Numbered from the stretch's first letter, positions 28,080 through 36,996 are shown. The stretch: 64,000 nt of DNA from Kangiella geojedonensis (GCF_000981765.1 NZ_CP010975.1:434001-498000); one strand, 5' to 3'. The notes: generated from the letters alone by a model not told the origin. Made by a program: numbers and translations.

Positions 28080-28553
28080 TTGGATATTCGAGCCTGTACT
28101 ATTGATGATTTAGAGCTGTTAGTGCCAGCGTTTGATCAATATCGCCAATTTTACCGTCAGGAATCACAAGTCGAGCAAGTTCGTGAATTCCTTAAGTCTT
28201 TGATTGAAGAAGAAAAATCGAAAATTTTCTTGTCTTTTGAAGGCGATGAGCTGACGGGCTTTATTCAGTTGTATCCGTCGTTTTCGAGTATCGGTTTAGG
28301 ACCAATTTGGGTGCTAAATGACTTCTTTATCTTCGGAGGTTCAGATCGTCGTCAAATTGCAAAAGGGTTATTGGATGCAGCAAAAATGCTGTGTGAAGCC
28401 AGTAAAGCGGTTCGTGTAGAAGTGACCACTCGAAAAGAAAATCACCGTCTACACAAGATTTACCGCGATTATGGCTTTGAAAAGGATTACAAGTACGACT
28501 ATTACTTCCTGCGCTTATCAAAAGATGAGCCTGCTTCAACCATGCTGAAATAG
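28080..28553 (+). CDS. GNAT-family N-acetyltransferase
   Basis: Predicted acetyl-CoA-dependent transferase of 157 residues, substrate unknown. It begins with the usual GNAT pattern (IRACTIDDLELLVPAF). It has the central strands FLSFEGDELTGFIQLYPSFS, a divergent acetyl-CoA loop (GGSDRRQIAKGLLDAAK in place of Q/RxxGxG/A), and the C-terminal HRLHKIYRDYGFEKD. The start is TTG, supported by AAGGA about 8 bases upstream and by the absence of any in-frame ATG nearby. It is divergent from the His/Arg-rich gene. Confidence 0.85.
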   Translation: MDIRACTIDDLELLVPAFDQYRQFYRQESQVEQVREFLKSLIEEEKSKIFLSFEGDELTGFIQLYPSFSSIGLGPIWVLNDFFIFGGSDRRQIAKGLLDAAKMLCEASKAVRVEVTTRKENHRLHKIYRDYGFEKDYKYDYYFLRLSKDEPASTMLK

Positions 28554-28572
28554 ACTGCTAAACTGCCGTTTA

Positions 28573-28601
28573 TTGAATTCACGGGGTAACTTGGTTATAG
28601 T
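28573..28601 (+). promoter_or_regulatory. Sigma-70-type promoter of the NhaC-family gene
   Basis: TTGAAT (28573-28578) and TATAGT (28596-28601) are separated by exactly 17 bases. Transcription should start near 28608, leaving a leader of about 139 bases before the start codon. Confidence 0.75.
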
Positions 28602-28607
28602 TGCTCC

Positions 28608-28746
28608 TTGCGCTGATTTGTTCCGCTTGCGGGCGCACTCTTTTAGCAACAGTTAAAAGAGAAAATACTGCTAAAGAGAGCCTCTCAACGAGTCATTTCT
28701 GTCCGCAAGCCTGAATCACAACCCTATTCAACTAGGTAAGTATGGT
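28608..28746 (+). ncRNA. Candidate structured 5' leader (possible riboswitch) of the NhaC-family gene
   Basis: The leader can close on itself by TGATT (28614-28618) with AATCA (28714-28718) and GCTTGCGG (28625-28632) with CCGCAAGC (28703-28710). Inside, CTCTTTTA (28638-28645) can pair with TAAAAGAG (28654-28661). Alternatively, CTCTTTTAGCA (28638-28648) can pair with TGCTAAAGAG (28669-28678), with one bulged base. The two options exclude each other. CCTA (28723-28726) and TAGG (28733-28736) form a small hairpin covering the ribosome-binding AGGT. No known motif (lysine, Na+ or Li+ class) was recognised by eye. Confidence 0.5.
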
Positions 28747-30162
28747 ATGACAGAAAAGACAATTTCTACTGATGATAAGACTTCGGCTAACCCTAATATT
28801 CGTGAGAGTCCTTTAAGCGAAGGCACTTCGTTGGTGGCTCCGAGTTTTATTCCACTGATCCCGATGTTGGTCTTTTTTGTCCTGTTTTTAGGTACCGGTA
28901 TTTATTACAGCATGACCGGCGTACAAGATGCTTTTTATCAGTTGCCAGCTCCAATCGCGATTTTACCAGCAATAGCGCTATCGATAGTGTTGGCCAAGGA
29001 CTCCATTGAGCGAAGTATTAAACATCTTCTGGCTGGAATGGGTGATAGCAATATCATTGCGATGTGTTTGATCTACCTACTTGCTGGCGCCTTTGGCGCT
29101 TTAACCACACAAATCGGTGCCGTATCTGCGGTAGTGAATCTTTGCTTAGACTTAATCCCTGCGTCTTTTATTTTGCCTGGATTGTTTTTAATTGCAGCTG
29201 TGGTGTCTTTTTCTATGGGCACGTCGATGGGGACACTTGCTGCTTTGGCGCCTATCGGTGTTGGGTTAACGGAAAGTCTCCAAGTTTCACCAGCGTTAGT
29301 GGCTGGGATTTTGCTCAGCGGTGCAATGTTCGGTGATAACTTGTCTGTGATTTCTGATACCACCATTGCTGCCATTCGGACCCAAGGCGCGACAGCGACG
29401 GACAAGTTAAAGCAAAATGCTCGCTGGGCGATTCCAGCGGCGGTGGTAACGGTGGTGTTATACAGTATTTTTGCCGGAGAGGGCGAAGCTGTCACTATCG
29501 GTAGTTATGAATGGTACAACTTAATTCCGTATGCCTTTATTCTGGGGTTGGCTTTACTCGGCTGGAACGTTTTTGTCATTCTGGCCGTTGGTATTGTGGT
29601 AGCGATCCTCATTGGCTTAATGGGGGGTGGTTTTAGCGAAGAAGCGGGCGTTGCGGTAACCATGTATCAAGGCTTCAGCAGCATGCAGGAGATTTTCTTG
29701 CTATCGATGCTAGTCGGTGGACTTGGAGGCTTAATTAAAGCTCAAGGCGGTTTACAGTGGTTAGTGCAACAAATCAGTCGTTTGTTTAGCGTTACTAAAT
29801 CTCAGTTACGAGCTAAGCTTGCGATTTTAAGCACCACGGCGGTGACCAACCTTGCGATAGCGAATAATACAGTGAGTATTGTTTTAACCGGAGACGTCAC
29901 CCACGAGCTGGCAAAGAAGAGCAAGGTACTACCAAAGCAAAGCGCTAGTTTAGTGGATATAGGCGCTTGTAGTATTCAAGGCGTACTGCCTTATGGTGCT
30001 CAGTGTCTTTTATTGGGTGCGAGCTTTTCCATCTCTCCGCTAGCGCCAGGGCAATATGCGTGGTATTTACCGATTTTATTGATTATTGCATTAGTCGGCA
30101 CGGTGAAAACAAGAACTATTGAGGTTGACGATACCGCTGAGGTTAAGACGTCAGAAGCTTAA
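28747..30162 (+). CDS. NhaC-family Na+/H+ antiporter or related transporter
   Basis: Polytopic inner-membrane protein of 471 residues with about eleven hydrophobic segments. Typical NhaC-type blocks are seen: FSMGTSMGTLAALAPIGVGL, SGAMFGDNLSVISDTTIAA and NLAIANNTVSIVLTGDV. The family exchanges sodium for protons, and some members carry amino acids such as lysine or other organic substrates, so the cargo is not certain. It has its own promoter and a long folded leader (28608-28746). The last 4 bases overlap the stop region of the convergent MATE gene. Confidence 0.88.
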   Translation: MTEKTISTDDKTSANPNIRESPLSEGTSLVAPSFIPLIPMLVFFVLFLGTGIYYSMTGVQDAFYQLPAPIAILPAIALSIVLAKDSIERSIKHLLAGMGDSNIIAMCLIYLLAGAFGALTTQIGAVSAVVNLCLDLIPASFILPGLFLIAAVVSFSMGTSMGTLAALAPIGVGLTESLQVSPALVAGILLSGAMFGDNLSVISDTTIAAIRTQGATATDKLKQNARWAIPAAVVTVVLYSIFAGEGEAVTIGSYEWYNLIPYAFILGLALLGWNVFVILAVGIVVAILIGLMGGGFSEEAGVAVTMYQGFSSMQEIFLLSMLVGGLGGLIKAQGGLQWLVQQISRLFSVTKSQLRAKLAILSTTAVTNLAIANNTVSIVLTGDVTHELAKKSKVLPKQSASLVDIGACSIQGVLPYGAQCLLLGASFSISPLAPGQYAWYLPILLIIALVGTVKTRTIEVDDTAEVKTSEA

Positions 30163-31487
30163 TCGAACTGAATGCGGCTCCAGTGGCGACGTTGCCACAA
30201 CCACACAAAAGCCCCAGTCTGGAGTACGCGGTACACCGAGTAAGCAATCCAAATGATAGTGAGGCTTTTACCTAGGTAAGGGCCTAAATACCAAGCTACC
30301 GGTAAAAACAGTATCCACTGAGATATGATGGAAACATACAGAGTTGATTTAGTGGAACCGGCGCCATTAAGAGCGTTTAGGAAGACCAGCCCGACGGCAT
30401 CAATCACAATAATTAAAGCCGACAACTTAAAGGGCCAATGAGCAAGCCTTAATGCTTCGGGCTCTTTTAGGAAGATACCCATGATGGGATCGGTAAAAAT
30501 ATAAAAGATAACGCCTAAGCCAATCGCAAAAATAATTGCCATTTTGGCGACGTCCCACCCCCAAACATAAGCATTTTGAGGATCTTTGCGCCCTAATGAT
30601 TGACCGACCAAGGTTGCAGCGCCGATACCTAAAGCGATGCAGGGCAAAATCCCAACCAGCATAACGTTAGTTATAGCGTTGACTGCCGCTAGTTGATGGG
30701 TGCCAACCTTGCCGATAATCCAGAATAACGCCGTGAAGCCACCAGCAAAGAAAAGTTGCTGTAGGGCAGACGGGATGGAGATTTTCAAAATACTACGAAT
30801 CGTTGGCCAACGCGCGAGCTGTGCTAGGTAACCGTATTGCTTGGTGTGCTTGCTGGCTAGGTAGTGATAATACAGGGTACCTAATGCTACTGAAACGGTG
30901 GTGCCGATGCCTGCGCCAAGCGTTCCCAATTCTGGCATACCGAAGTGCCCAAATATCAGCGCATAATTGAGGATGATATTGATGGTGTGCATGATCAGTA
31001 GAGTGCGTAAATAATATTGTGTTTGACTGATCGCACTCCAATAACTGCGGAAACTAAAGTTTAATCCGACCGCGACAATACCGACAAATCGAGCCTGCAA
31101 GTAAGGAATGCCTTCTTTGAGCAACTCAGGGTCGTCATTCAGCAGGTGCAGAATTTTGGGGGCAAGAAAGAATAAAGCAATACTGGTTGGTAGCGCGAGT
31201 AAGGTAATAATCGCTAAAGCGGCATTCATCGGGTAGGCTGCTTCTTCGCTTCTGCCTTGCCCCATACGGCGCGACACCATCGCCTGAACACCAGCGGCAA
31301 AGCCCGTAAAAAAAGCGACGGCCATAAAATTAATAAAGCCAGAGATGCCGATGGCTGCAATCGCTGCGCTACCTTGTGTGCCAACCATGGCTGCGTCAAC
31401 AAGGTTCAGGATATTTTGAGAGACCATGCCACCAACAATAGGCAAGGATATTTCTAGGACCTGACGGGAGCGATCTTTATTTAGCAA
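30159..31487 (-). CDS. MATE-family multidrug/toxin efflux transporter
   Basis: Twelve-helix cation-coupled exporter of 442 residues. The N-terminal block ISLPIVGGMVSQNILNLVDA, the MVSRRMGQG loop, and the mid-protein repeat ISIPSALQQLFFAGGFTALF show the two internally related halves of the NorM/DinF class. The start appears to be TTG at 31487, with AGG about 8 bases before it; no in-frame ATG lies upstream, and later ATGs would cut into the first membrane helix. Substrate unknown. Confidence 0.88.
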   Translation of the reverse strand: MLNKDRSRQVLEISLPIVGGMVSQNILNLVDAAMVGTQGSAAIAAIGISGFINFMAVAFFTGFAAGVQAMVSRRMGQGRSEEAAYPMNAALAIITLLALPTSIALFFLAPKILHLLNDDPELLKEGIPYLQARFVGIVAVGLNFSFRSYWSAISQTQYYLRTLLIMHTINIILNYALIFGHFGMPELGTLGAGIGTTVSVALGTLYYHYLASKHTKQYGYLAQLARWPTIRSILKISIPSALQQLFFAGGFTALFWIIGKVGTHQLAAVNAITNVMLVGILPCIALGIGAATLVGQSLGRKDPQNAYVWGWDVAKMAIIFAIGLGVIFYIFTDPIMGIFLKEPEALRLAHWPFKLSALIIVIDAVGLVFLNALNGAGSTKSTLYVSIISQWILFLPVAWYLGPYLGKSLTIIWIAYSVYRVLQTGAFVWLWQRRHWSRIQFD

Positions 31488-31566
31488 ATTGCGCGCCTGA
31501 TGAGTATGACAATAATTGCCCGCATTGTATCAGGTCTTGCGGCTCCATGTCCGTTTAAAAGCCGAA

Positions 31567-32241
31567 TTAGCTGACCTCTTGTGGCAAATGCCAATCGATG
31601 GGTTTTTTACCATCATCTACCAGTAATTCATTGGCTTTGGCGAAGTGGTTGCAGCCAAAAAAACCACGATGTGCGGACAGCGGGGAAGGGTGTGGTGCGG
31701 TTAATACGTAGTGACGACTACGGTCGATAGCTTGTCCTTTTTTCTTGGCGTGACTTCCCCAAAGCATGAATACGATATTATTGCCGTGTGTATTCAGTGC
31801 TTCTATGACGGTATCGGTGAAGCGCTCCCAGCCAATTTTAGCGTGCGAGTGCGCCTTACCTTGCTCGACCGTCAAAACGGTGTTGAGGAGTAAAACTCCT
31901 TGCTCGGCCCAGCTTTGTAAATAACCGTGCTGTGGGATTTCGAAATTGGGGATAGAGTTACGCAGCTCTTTGTACATATTGGCGAGAGACGGCGGGGGCT
32001 TTATCCCGGGTAATACTGAAAAGCATAAGCCATGCGCTTGGTTTGGGCCATGGTAAGGATCTTGGCCTAGTATCACTACTTTGACTTGGTCAAACTCAGT
32101 GGCTTTAAAAGCGTTAAATACCTGCTCTTTCTTCGGATAAATAGCCTTTCCAGATGCACGCTCTCCGGCGACAAAATTCATAATTTCCAGAAAGTACTTT
32201 TTTTGCTTCTCCTGACTAAGGAGATCGCTCCAAGCGGTCAT
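31567..32241 (-). CDS. ung: Uracil-DNA glycosylase
   Basis: Removes uracil from DNA in base-excision repair. The 224-residue protein carries the water-activating motif [18 protein letters not shown] and the C-terminal [13 protein letters not shown] loop, both diagnostic for family 1 UDG. The ATG at 32241 overlaps the gdx stop as ATGA, and the purine-rich GGGGGAGGT before it is the ribosome-binding site. The upstream 20 codons open in frame are the gdx coding region in another frame. Translational coupling to gdx is likely. Confidence 0.96.
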   Translation of the reverse strand: MTAWSDLLSQEKQKKYFLEIMNFVAGERASGKAIYPKKEQVFNAFKATEFDQVKVVILGQDPYHGPNQAHGLCFSVLPGIKPPPSLANMYKELRNSIPNFEIPQHGYLQSWAEQGVLLLNTVLTVEQGKAHSHAKIGWERFTDTVIEALNTHGNNIVFMLWGSHAKKKGQAIDRSRHYVLTAPHPSPLSAHRGFFGCNHFAKANELLVDDGKKPIDWHLPQEVS

Positions 32242-32564
32242 ACCTCCCCCTTTGACACCAGTTTTAATCCAACAATGCCGCTGACAATAAGCAAAAGACA
32301 AAGAATGCGCAATATATCTTTGGATTCGTTAAATAAAAACATGCCCATAATGGCTACGCCAACGGCTCCGATGCCGGTCCAGACAGCATAAGCCGTCCCC
32401 ACGGGGATGGTTTTCATGGCAATGGATAACAGCCAGAAGCTGATGCCCATGGCGATAACAGTCAAAACAGTTGGTAGAGGCTTACTGAAACCTTCGGTGT
32501 ACTTTAAGCCGATAGCCCAAGCACATTCAAACAATCCTGCGACAAACAGATAAACCCAAGCCAC
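32238..32564 (-). CDS. gdx: SMR-family guanidinium exporter (Gdx/SugE subtype)
   Basis: Four-helix small multidrug resistance protein of 108 residues that works as an antiparallel dimer. The proton-coupling Glu is residue 13 in [14 protein letters not shown]. The block [16 protein letters not shown] and the C-terminal [10 protein letters not shown] fit the SugE/Gdx subtype, whose known substrate is guanidinium rather than the bulky cations of EmrE. The start is GTG at 32564, with GGAG 8 bases upstream. That site sits in the 3' arm of a strong hairpin (32571-32627), which may control translation. The stop overlaps ung. Confidence 0.9.
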   Translation of the reverse strand: MAWVYLFVAGLFECAWAIGLKYTEGFSKPLPTVLTVIAMGISFWLLSIAMKTIPVGTAYAVWTGIGAVGVAIMGMFLFNESKDILRILCLLLIVSGIVGLKLVSKGEV

Positions 32565-32570
32565 GATAAG

Positions 32571-32627
32571 CTCCAGTGCTAATTGAATAAGTTAAATGAA
32601 TAGTATCGAACTAGTTTAGCACTGGGG
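32571..32627 (-). promoter_or_regulatory. Leader hairpin covering the gdx ribosome-binding site
   Basis: In the minus-strand RNA, CCCCAGTGCTAA pairs with TTAGCACTGGAG: ten consecutive pairs, one C-A mismatch and a closing pair, around a 33-base loop. The loop itself can form TAGT/ACTA. The GGAG used as ribosome-binding site is the end of the 3' arm. No ACGR tetraloops of the guanidine-II riboswitch are present. It is in the 79-base gap after the ZIP gene and lacks a U tract, so it is not a standard terminator. Confidence 0.55.
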
Positions 32628-32643
32628 ATAGTAAAGGTTAACG

Positions 32644-33357
32644 CTAGTGGATTAAAAGTTGCCCAATAAGTCCTAGCAAGAAACCGGCAACGGCCCCCAT
32701 CGGTGGGCCCCAGTGTTTTTCCAGCTTGGCCTGTGGCGCAATATCTTGGAACGTTAGGTAAAGAATACCGCCTGCCGCGAATACCATGATAGCGCCAACG
32801 GCGTTAGGGAAAGCCGCCAGCCAAAAGTAACCTGCCAAACCAGCGATAGGGCCGAGAAAAGCCATGGCTAAAAAGGCGAGAATGATAACACTGGGTTTAA
32901 AAGCTTTTGCCGCATTCATTTCGCGGAATGCATTGAATCCCTCTGGAAGGTTTTGCAGAGCAATCAACCCTGCTAGCAATATGCCAGCGGAGCCACCTTC
33001 TGCAAACGCTGCGCCCAAGGCTAAAGCTTCGGGAATAAAGTCTGATAACATGGCAGCGAGTTGACTGGCAGGGCTTTTTAAATAATCCAGTAATCGATCT
33101 AAAGCCATGAAGGCTAAACCACCCAAAGCGAAATAAATTGCCGTTTCGGTGATTGATAGTTTTGCGCTTCCTTCAGGGATGAGCACCAAAGCAATAGCGG
33201 ATAGCAGGGCGCCACCGCCGAAGGCAATAATACTATGGCGTAATTCTTGCTCTAACCATTGTGGATGGAGGTGTTCAATACGAGCAAGTAAAGCGCCAAG
33301 TGGCATGGATAAGCCGGCGCCAAGCGTTAATACAACGATAAGTAACCACTCGCTCAT
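32644..33357 (-). CDS. ZIP-family metal ion transporter
   Basis: Inner-membrane importer of zinc or other divalent metals, 237 residues with about eight hydrophobic segments. The family core in helices 4-5 is visible as LSDFIPEALALGAAFAEGGS and LIALQNLPEGFNAFREMNA, containing the metal-binding E and N residues. The cytoplasmic His-rich loop found in many ZIPs is short here. AGGGAG lies before the ATG. The upstream lipoprotein gene ends 11 bases away on the same strand, so the two may be cotranscribed. Confidence 0.9.
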   Translation of the reverse strand: MSEWLLIVVLTLGAGLSMPLGALLARIEHLHPQWLEQELRHSIIAFGGGALLSAIALVLIPEGSAKLSITETAIYFALGGLAFMALDRLLDYLKSPASQLAAMLSDFIPEALALGAAFAEGGSAGILLAGLIALQNLPEGFNAFREMNAAKAFKPSVIILAFLAMAFLGPIAGLAGYFWLAAFPNAVGAIMVFAAGGILYLTFQDIAPQAKLEKHWGPPMGAVAGFLLGLIGQLLIH

Positions 33358-33368
33358 GCTAAAACTCC

Positions 33369-33734
33369 CTAGTTATTGAGTTTCCACTGACCGTCGTCTT
33401 TTTGAAACACAAGTTCTCGACGAGAAGACGGCACGATAAACCTGAGCTTTGTTTGATCTTCTGAAACGATCGGTGTTGTTCGTTTGGCTTCTTTTAAGTA
33501 GAGAAGCAGGGCCTGTGCTTTATCATCAGAAAAGTCACGGGTGCTAATGTTTTGGTTGGGCGGAATAATGGCGTATTCCTGCAATACTTTATCCTTATTC
33601 CCTGACTCTATAATGGCAATCATTTGGTCTAAGGTTTGCTGGATTTCTTCTTCGGGGGTTGCTTTTTGGCACCCGAGAAGTAACACAGTAAGCGCAAGAA
33701 GTAGTAGGCAAAGACGCCATGGTATAAGGTTCAT
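33369..33734 (-). CDS. Small lipoprotein of unknown function
   Basis: Predicted lipoprotein of 121 residues. A short basic start and hydrophobic run end in a lipobox, LLLGC, with Cys22 as the lipidated residue. After it come an acidic helix (ATPEEEIQQTLDQMIAIIES) and beta strands ending FVPSSRRELVFQKDDGQWKL. The pattern of a first helix and a final curved sheet resembles NTF2/SnoaL-like lipoproteins, which is a fold guess only. Its partner genes are ZIP and gdx downstream. Confidence 0.7.
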   Translation of the reverse strand: MNLIPWRLCLLLLALTVLLLGCQKATPEEEIQQTLDQMIAIIESGNKDKVLQEYAIIPPNQNISTRDFSDDKAQALLLYLKEAKRTTPIVSEDQTKLRFIVPSSRRELVFQKDDGQWKLNN

Positions 33735-33842
33735 AAGTGATGACTCATAATAAGTGGTGACTTAAATAAGGTGACTCTAATTAAGAACACTCAAGCAACA
33801 TGTTGCTTTAATAGTAGCGATATTCTTTTGCTTGTCAAAAGC

Positions 33843-34568
33843 TCAGGTCTTTGCGAGACACCAAACATCAACCTGTTTGACACCATTCTGTAAACATAAC
33901 TTAGCCGCTTCGCTAACCGTAGAGCCGGTGGTGACGACATCATCAACCAAGGCAATATGTCGAGGCAGAGGTTTCTGTAGGCGAAATGCATTGTTGAGGT
34001 TTTTACGGCGCTGCTTTTCGCTCAAGCCTATCTGGTGGGGCGTATCTTTGACCCGAGCCAGTGCATTATTGTGCGGAATACTCAGGGCGTTGGCTAGATG
34101 TTTGGTGACAAGCTCGGATTGGTTAAAGCCTCGCTCGCTTAAGCGTTTAGGGTGAAGAGGGATGGCCACCAAAGCATCAGGGTAAGGAGCATTGTCGTAA
34201 GAGAGCCTAACGCGTCGCTCTAGAACGTGACTTAAGCTACGCGCAAAGTGGAGTTGTTTATTAAATTTGAGCTCACTTAATGCTTTGTCGACGGGGAATT
34301 TGTAACGTGTGGCTGTTATAACTCTTTGAAAAACAGGAGGATTTTTCAAGCATTGCCCGCAACTGCTGTCTACATCAGGTTGTGATTGCGCTGTTTGAGA
34401 ACTATTTATAGGGCTGGCACAAGTGTTACAGGACCGACCCATAGGCTCTACAGCCGATAGGCAGGGATCGCATATTCCAATCTCACTTCGTGCGAGTCCA
34501 CAGAAAGAACAGTGACTATAAGCTAGTGACTTTTCAGCAACACGGCGGAGGTTATCGAAGAAACTCAT
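33843..34568 (-). CDS. comF: ComF-family phosphoribosyltransferase-like protein
   Basis: Homologue of ComF/GntX, 241 residues, linked in other bacteria to DNA uptake and use of extracellular DNA. The N-terminal zinc ribbon is seen as [18 protein letters not shown] and SCNTCASP, and CGQC. The phosphoribosyltransferase-like part includes [19 protein letters not shown] and the PRPP loop [19 protein letters not shown] chose the ATG at 34568, with AGGT 7 bases upstream; the frame is open further back, but that would run through the bioB promoter region. A BirA operator half-site begins at the start codon itself, so biotin may influence this gene. Confidence 0.9.
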   Translation of the reverse strand: MSFFDNLRRVAEKSLAYSHCSFCGLARSEIGICDPCLSAVEPMGRSCNTCASPINSSQTAQSQPDVDSSCGQCLKNPPVFQRVITATRYKFPVDKALSELKFNKQLHFARSLSHVLERRVRLSYDNAPYPDALVAIPLHPKRLSERGFNQSELVTKHLANALSIPHNNALARVKDTPHQIGLSEKQRRKNLNNAFRLQKPLPRHIALVDDVVTTGSTVSEAAKLCLQNGVKQVDVWCLAKT

Positions 34569-34601
34569 TGTAAACCTAAATTCCCTATTCTTGGTTGACA
34601 G
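34568..34601. promoter_or_regulatory. BirA (biotin repressor) operator
   Basis: TTGTAAACC (34568-34576) and GGTTGACAG (34593-34601) are separated by 16 bases. This matches the BirA consensus TTGTAAACC-N14-16-GGTTTACAA at all nine positions in the left arm and at seven of nine in the right. The right arm contains the bioB -35 hexamer, and the left arm begins at the comF start codon. Confidence 0.88.
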
Positions 34602-34622
34602 TGTACTCTTGGGAAGTAAACT
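34595..34622 (+). promoter_or_regulatory. bioB promoter
   Basis: TTGACA (34595-34600) and TAAACT (34617-34622) are 16 bases apart. BirA bound to the overlapping operator would block RNA polymerase. An alternative -10 further down is TACTAT at 34668-34673. Confidence 0.6.
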
Positions 34623-34661
34623 TGCACGCATATTCCTAATTTCTTTATGCCAAGCGTGCAA
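34622..34661. repeat. Perfect 8-bp inverted repeat in the bioB leader region
   Basis: TTGCACGC (34622-34629) and GCGTGCAA (34654-34661) flank 24 bases, between the BirA operator and the bioB start. It is not followed by a U tract in either direction, so it is an operator or a leader hairpin rather than a terminator. Confidence 0.6.
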
Positions 34662-34689
34662 AAAACATACTATAAGGGTAAATAAAACA

Positions 34690-35787
34690 ATGAGCAATTT
34701 AGATTATTTAAATAGTGGCAAGGTTCGCAATGATTGGAGCTTGGCTGAGATAGAAGCTATCTATAATCAACCATTTAACGACTTATTGTTCGCTGCTCAA
34801 TTAATCCATCGTCAGAATTTTAACCCGAATGAAGTACAAACCAGCACGTTATTAAGTATTAAAACCGGTGCTTGCCCTGAAGACTGTGCTTATTGTCCAC
34901 AATCAGGTCACTACAATACGGGGCTATCTAAAGAAAAGCTGATGGCGGTGCAGAAAGTCATCGAGAAAGCGCAGCAGGCTAAGAAAAATGGCGCCACACG
35001 TTTTTGTATGGGCGCCGCCTGGCGTTCACCGCGTGAAAAAGATTTAGACGTTGTGATTGAGATGGTTCGCCAGGTTAAAGACTTGGGGCTTGAGACTTGT
35101 GTGACTCTTGGCATGCTAACGGATGAGCAGGCGGGCAAGTTGGCGGAAGCGGGCTTGGACTACTACAACCACAACCTTGATACGTCACCGGAATACTACG
35201 AGCAAATCATTACGACTCGTAGCTATGAGCATCGTCTCGACACGCTGCAAAATGTGCGTGACGCAGGAATTAATGTATGTAGCGGCGGCATCATTGGTAT
35301 GGGCGAAAAAATCAATGATCGCTATGGCTTAATTAAGCAACTAGCTAACATGCCTGAACACCCACAAAGTGTACCGATTAATATGTTGGTTGCGGTTCCA
35401 GGCACACCACTTGGCGAAGTAGAGAAATTAGACGAGTTTGATTTTATTCGCATGATCGCAACTGCTCGTATTGTTATGCCAAAGTCTTACGTCCGTTTAT
35501 CGGCGGGTCGTGAGGATATGAATGAGCAAACTCAAGCTTTATGTTATTTCGCCGGTGCTAACTCCATTTTCTATGGCGAAAAACTACTGACCACAGCTAA
35601 CCCAGAAGCTGAAGCCGATTCTATTTTGTTTAAGCGCCTAGGCATTCAGCCAGAACAGCGTCACCACTCTAAAGAACAGATTGAAGAGGAAGCTGCAGAG
35701 ATCGTCGCAAAGGGCGTTACAAAAGCGGCTGAAGAAGCAACTGCTAGCAAAAAACCGTTGTTTTATGATGCGACCGAAGTGAACTAG
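34690..35787 (+). CDS. bioB: Biotin synthase
   Basis: Radical SAM enzyme that inserts sulfur into dethiobiotin, using a [4Fe-4S] cluster for SAM cleavage and a [2Fe-2S] cluster as sulfur source. The 365-residue protein has CPEDCAYC with Cys62, Cys66 and Cys69 for the [4Fe-4S] cluster, the [13 protein letters not shown] block, and SGGIIGMGE, all diagnostic. The C-terminal tail is about 20 residues longer than in E. coli and Glu/Lys rich. The ATG at 34690 matches the family start ([15 protein letters not shown]); upstream in-frame codons belong to the promoter region. First gene of the operon bioB-F-H-C. Confidence 0.97.
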   Translation: MSNLDYLNSGKVRNDWSLAEIEAIYNQPFNDLLFAAQLIHRQNFNPNEVQTSTLLSIKTGACPEDCAYCPQSGHYNTGLSKEKLMAVQKVIEKAQQAKKNGATRFCMGAAWRSPREKDLDVVIEMVRQVKDLGLETCVTLGMLTDEQAGKLAEAGLDYYNHNLDTSPEYYEQIITTRSYEHRLDTLQNVRDAGINVCSGGIIGMGEKINDRYGLIKQLANMPEHPQSVPINMLVAVPGTPLGEVEKLDEFDFIRMIATARIVMPKSYVRLSAGREDMNEQTQALCYFAGANSIFYGEKLLTTANPEAEADSILFKRLGIQPEQRHHSKEQIEEEAAEIVAKGVTKAAEEATASKKPLFYDATEVN

Positions 35788-35838
35788 TTACCGAGCATAA
35801 GCTCAAAACGACTCACTGAATTAACCGCTAGGATACCT

Positions 35839-36996
35839 ATGTGGAACAAGCTCGAAACTCGTCTTAAACAACGGCAGGCGCAGGATATGATGCGCCATCG
35901 TTTGACCTTAGAGAGTGGCCAAGACACAGAGGTCAGTATTGCTGGAGAGCATTTTGTTAACTTCAGCAGTAATGATTATCTGGGATTGGCAAGTCACCCC
36001 ACGTTAAGTGAAGCAACACAGAAAGCAATACACCGTTATGGCTTAGGTAGTGGCGCTTCACACTTAGTGGTCGGGCATAGTGAAGAGCATCACCGTCTTG
36101 AAGAAGAGTTGGCTGAATTTTTAGGCGTTGAGCGAGCGCTTCTTTTTTCGTCGGGCTTTATGGCTAATTATGGTGTACTAACCAGCCTTTTCGATCGCAA
36201 AGACTTATTGATCCAAGATAAGTTAAATCATGCATCCTTGATTGACGGTGGGCGTTCAAGTGAAGCGAAAATGCTTCGTTATGCGCATAACGACATGAGT
36301 GCATTAGAACGTCAGTTAAAACACCAAGTCGACACTAAGCTCATCGTAACCGACGGCGTTTTTAGTATGGATGGGGACTTGGCGCCGTTACCAGAGATGC
36401 TGGAATTATCAGAACAGTATAAAGCCAAGCTCATGGTTGATGATGCTCATGGCTTTGGAGTCTTGGGAGCGTCCGGTAAAGGCACTTTAGAGCATTTTGA
36501 GCTTGAGCAGTCACGAGCTGATATTTACATGGCGACCTTTGGCAAGGCGCTTGGTGGTTATGGTGCTTTTGTAGCGGGCAAAAGTTTACTGATTGAAAGT
36601 TTGGTGCAGTTTGCTCGAAGTTATATCTATACTACGGCAATGCCGCCAGCAGTGGCTGCGGCGAATCGAGCTGGCCTAAAGTTGGTCCAATCGGAACCAG
36701 AGCGCCGGCAACAATTACAAAACAATATTGATTATTTTAAACAGTTAGCGGCTGACAAAAACTTGCCCTTAATGGAGTCGGATACCGCGATTCAACCGAT
36801 ACTGCTAGGCTCAAATGAGCGAGCGGTAGCGATAAGCCAAGGATTACGAAGTAAGGGCTTATTGGTCGTTGCGATTAGACCGCCAACTGTGCCAGAAAAT
36901 AGTGCTCGTCTTAGGGTTACCCTAACCGCTAATCACAAACGACAGCATATTGAACAATTGATTGAAGCTATTGCAGAGCTACAGGTAAAGCATTAG
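35839..36996 (+). CDS. bioF: 8-amino-7-oxononanoate synthase
   Basis: PLP enzyme joining pimeloyl-ACP and alanine to form 8-amino-7-oxononanoate. The 385-residue protein shows VNFSSNDYLGLASHP, the VDDAHGFGVLG block, and the PLP lysine Lys236 in MATFGKALGGYG, the same position as in E. coli. It is 51 bases after bioB and four bases before bioH, so in one operon. Confidence 0.97.
   Translation: MWNKLETRLKQRQAQDMMRHRLTLESGQDTEVSIAGEHFVNFSSNDYLGLASHPTLSEATQKAIHRYGLGSGASHLVVGHSEEHHRLEEELAEFLGVERALLFSSGFMANYGVLTSLFDRKDLLIQDKLNHASLIDGGRSSEAKMLRYAHNDMSALERQLKHQVDTKLIVTDGVFSMDGDLAPLPEMLELSEQYKAKLMVDDAHGFGVLGASGKGTLEHFELEQSRADIYMATFGKALGGYGAFVAGKSLLIESLVQFARSYIYTTAMPPAVAAANRAGLKLVQSEPERRQQLQNNIDYFKQLAADKNLPLMESDTAIQPILLGSNERAVAISQGLRSKGLLVVAIRPPTVPENSARLRVTLTANHKRQHIEQLIEAIAELQVKH

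Noticed and set aside
28608-28746. Lysine riboswitch before the NhaC-type gene
   Set aside because: The conserved purine-rich core of the L-box could not be found by eye; only a generic structured leader is claimed.
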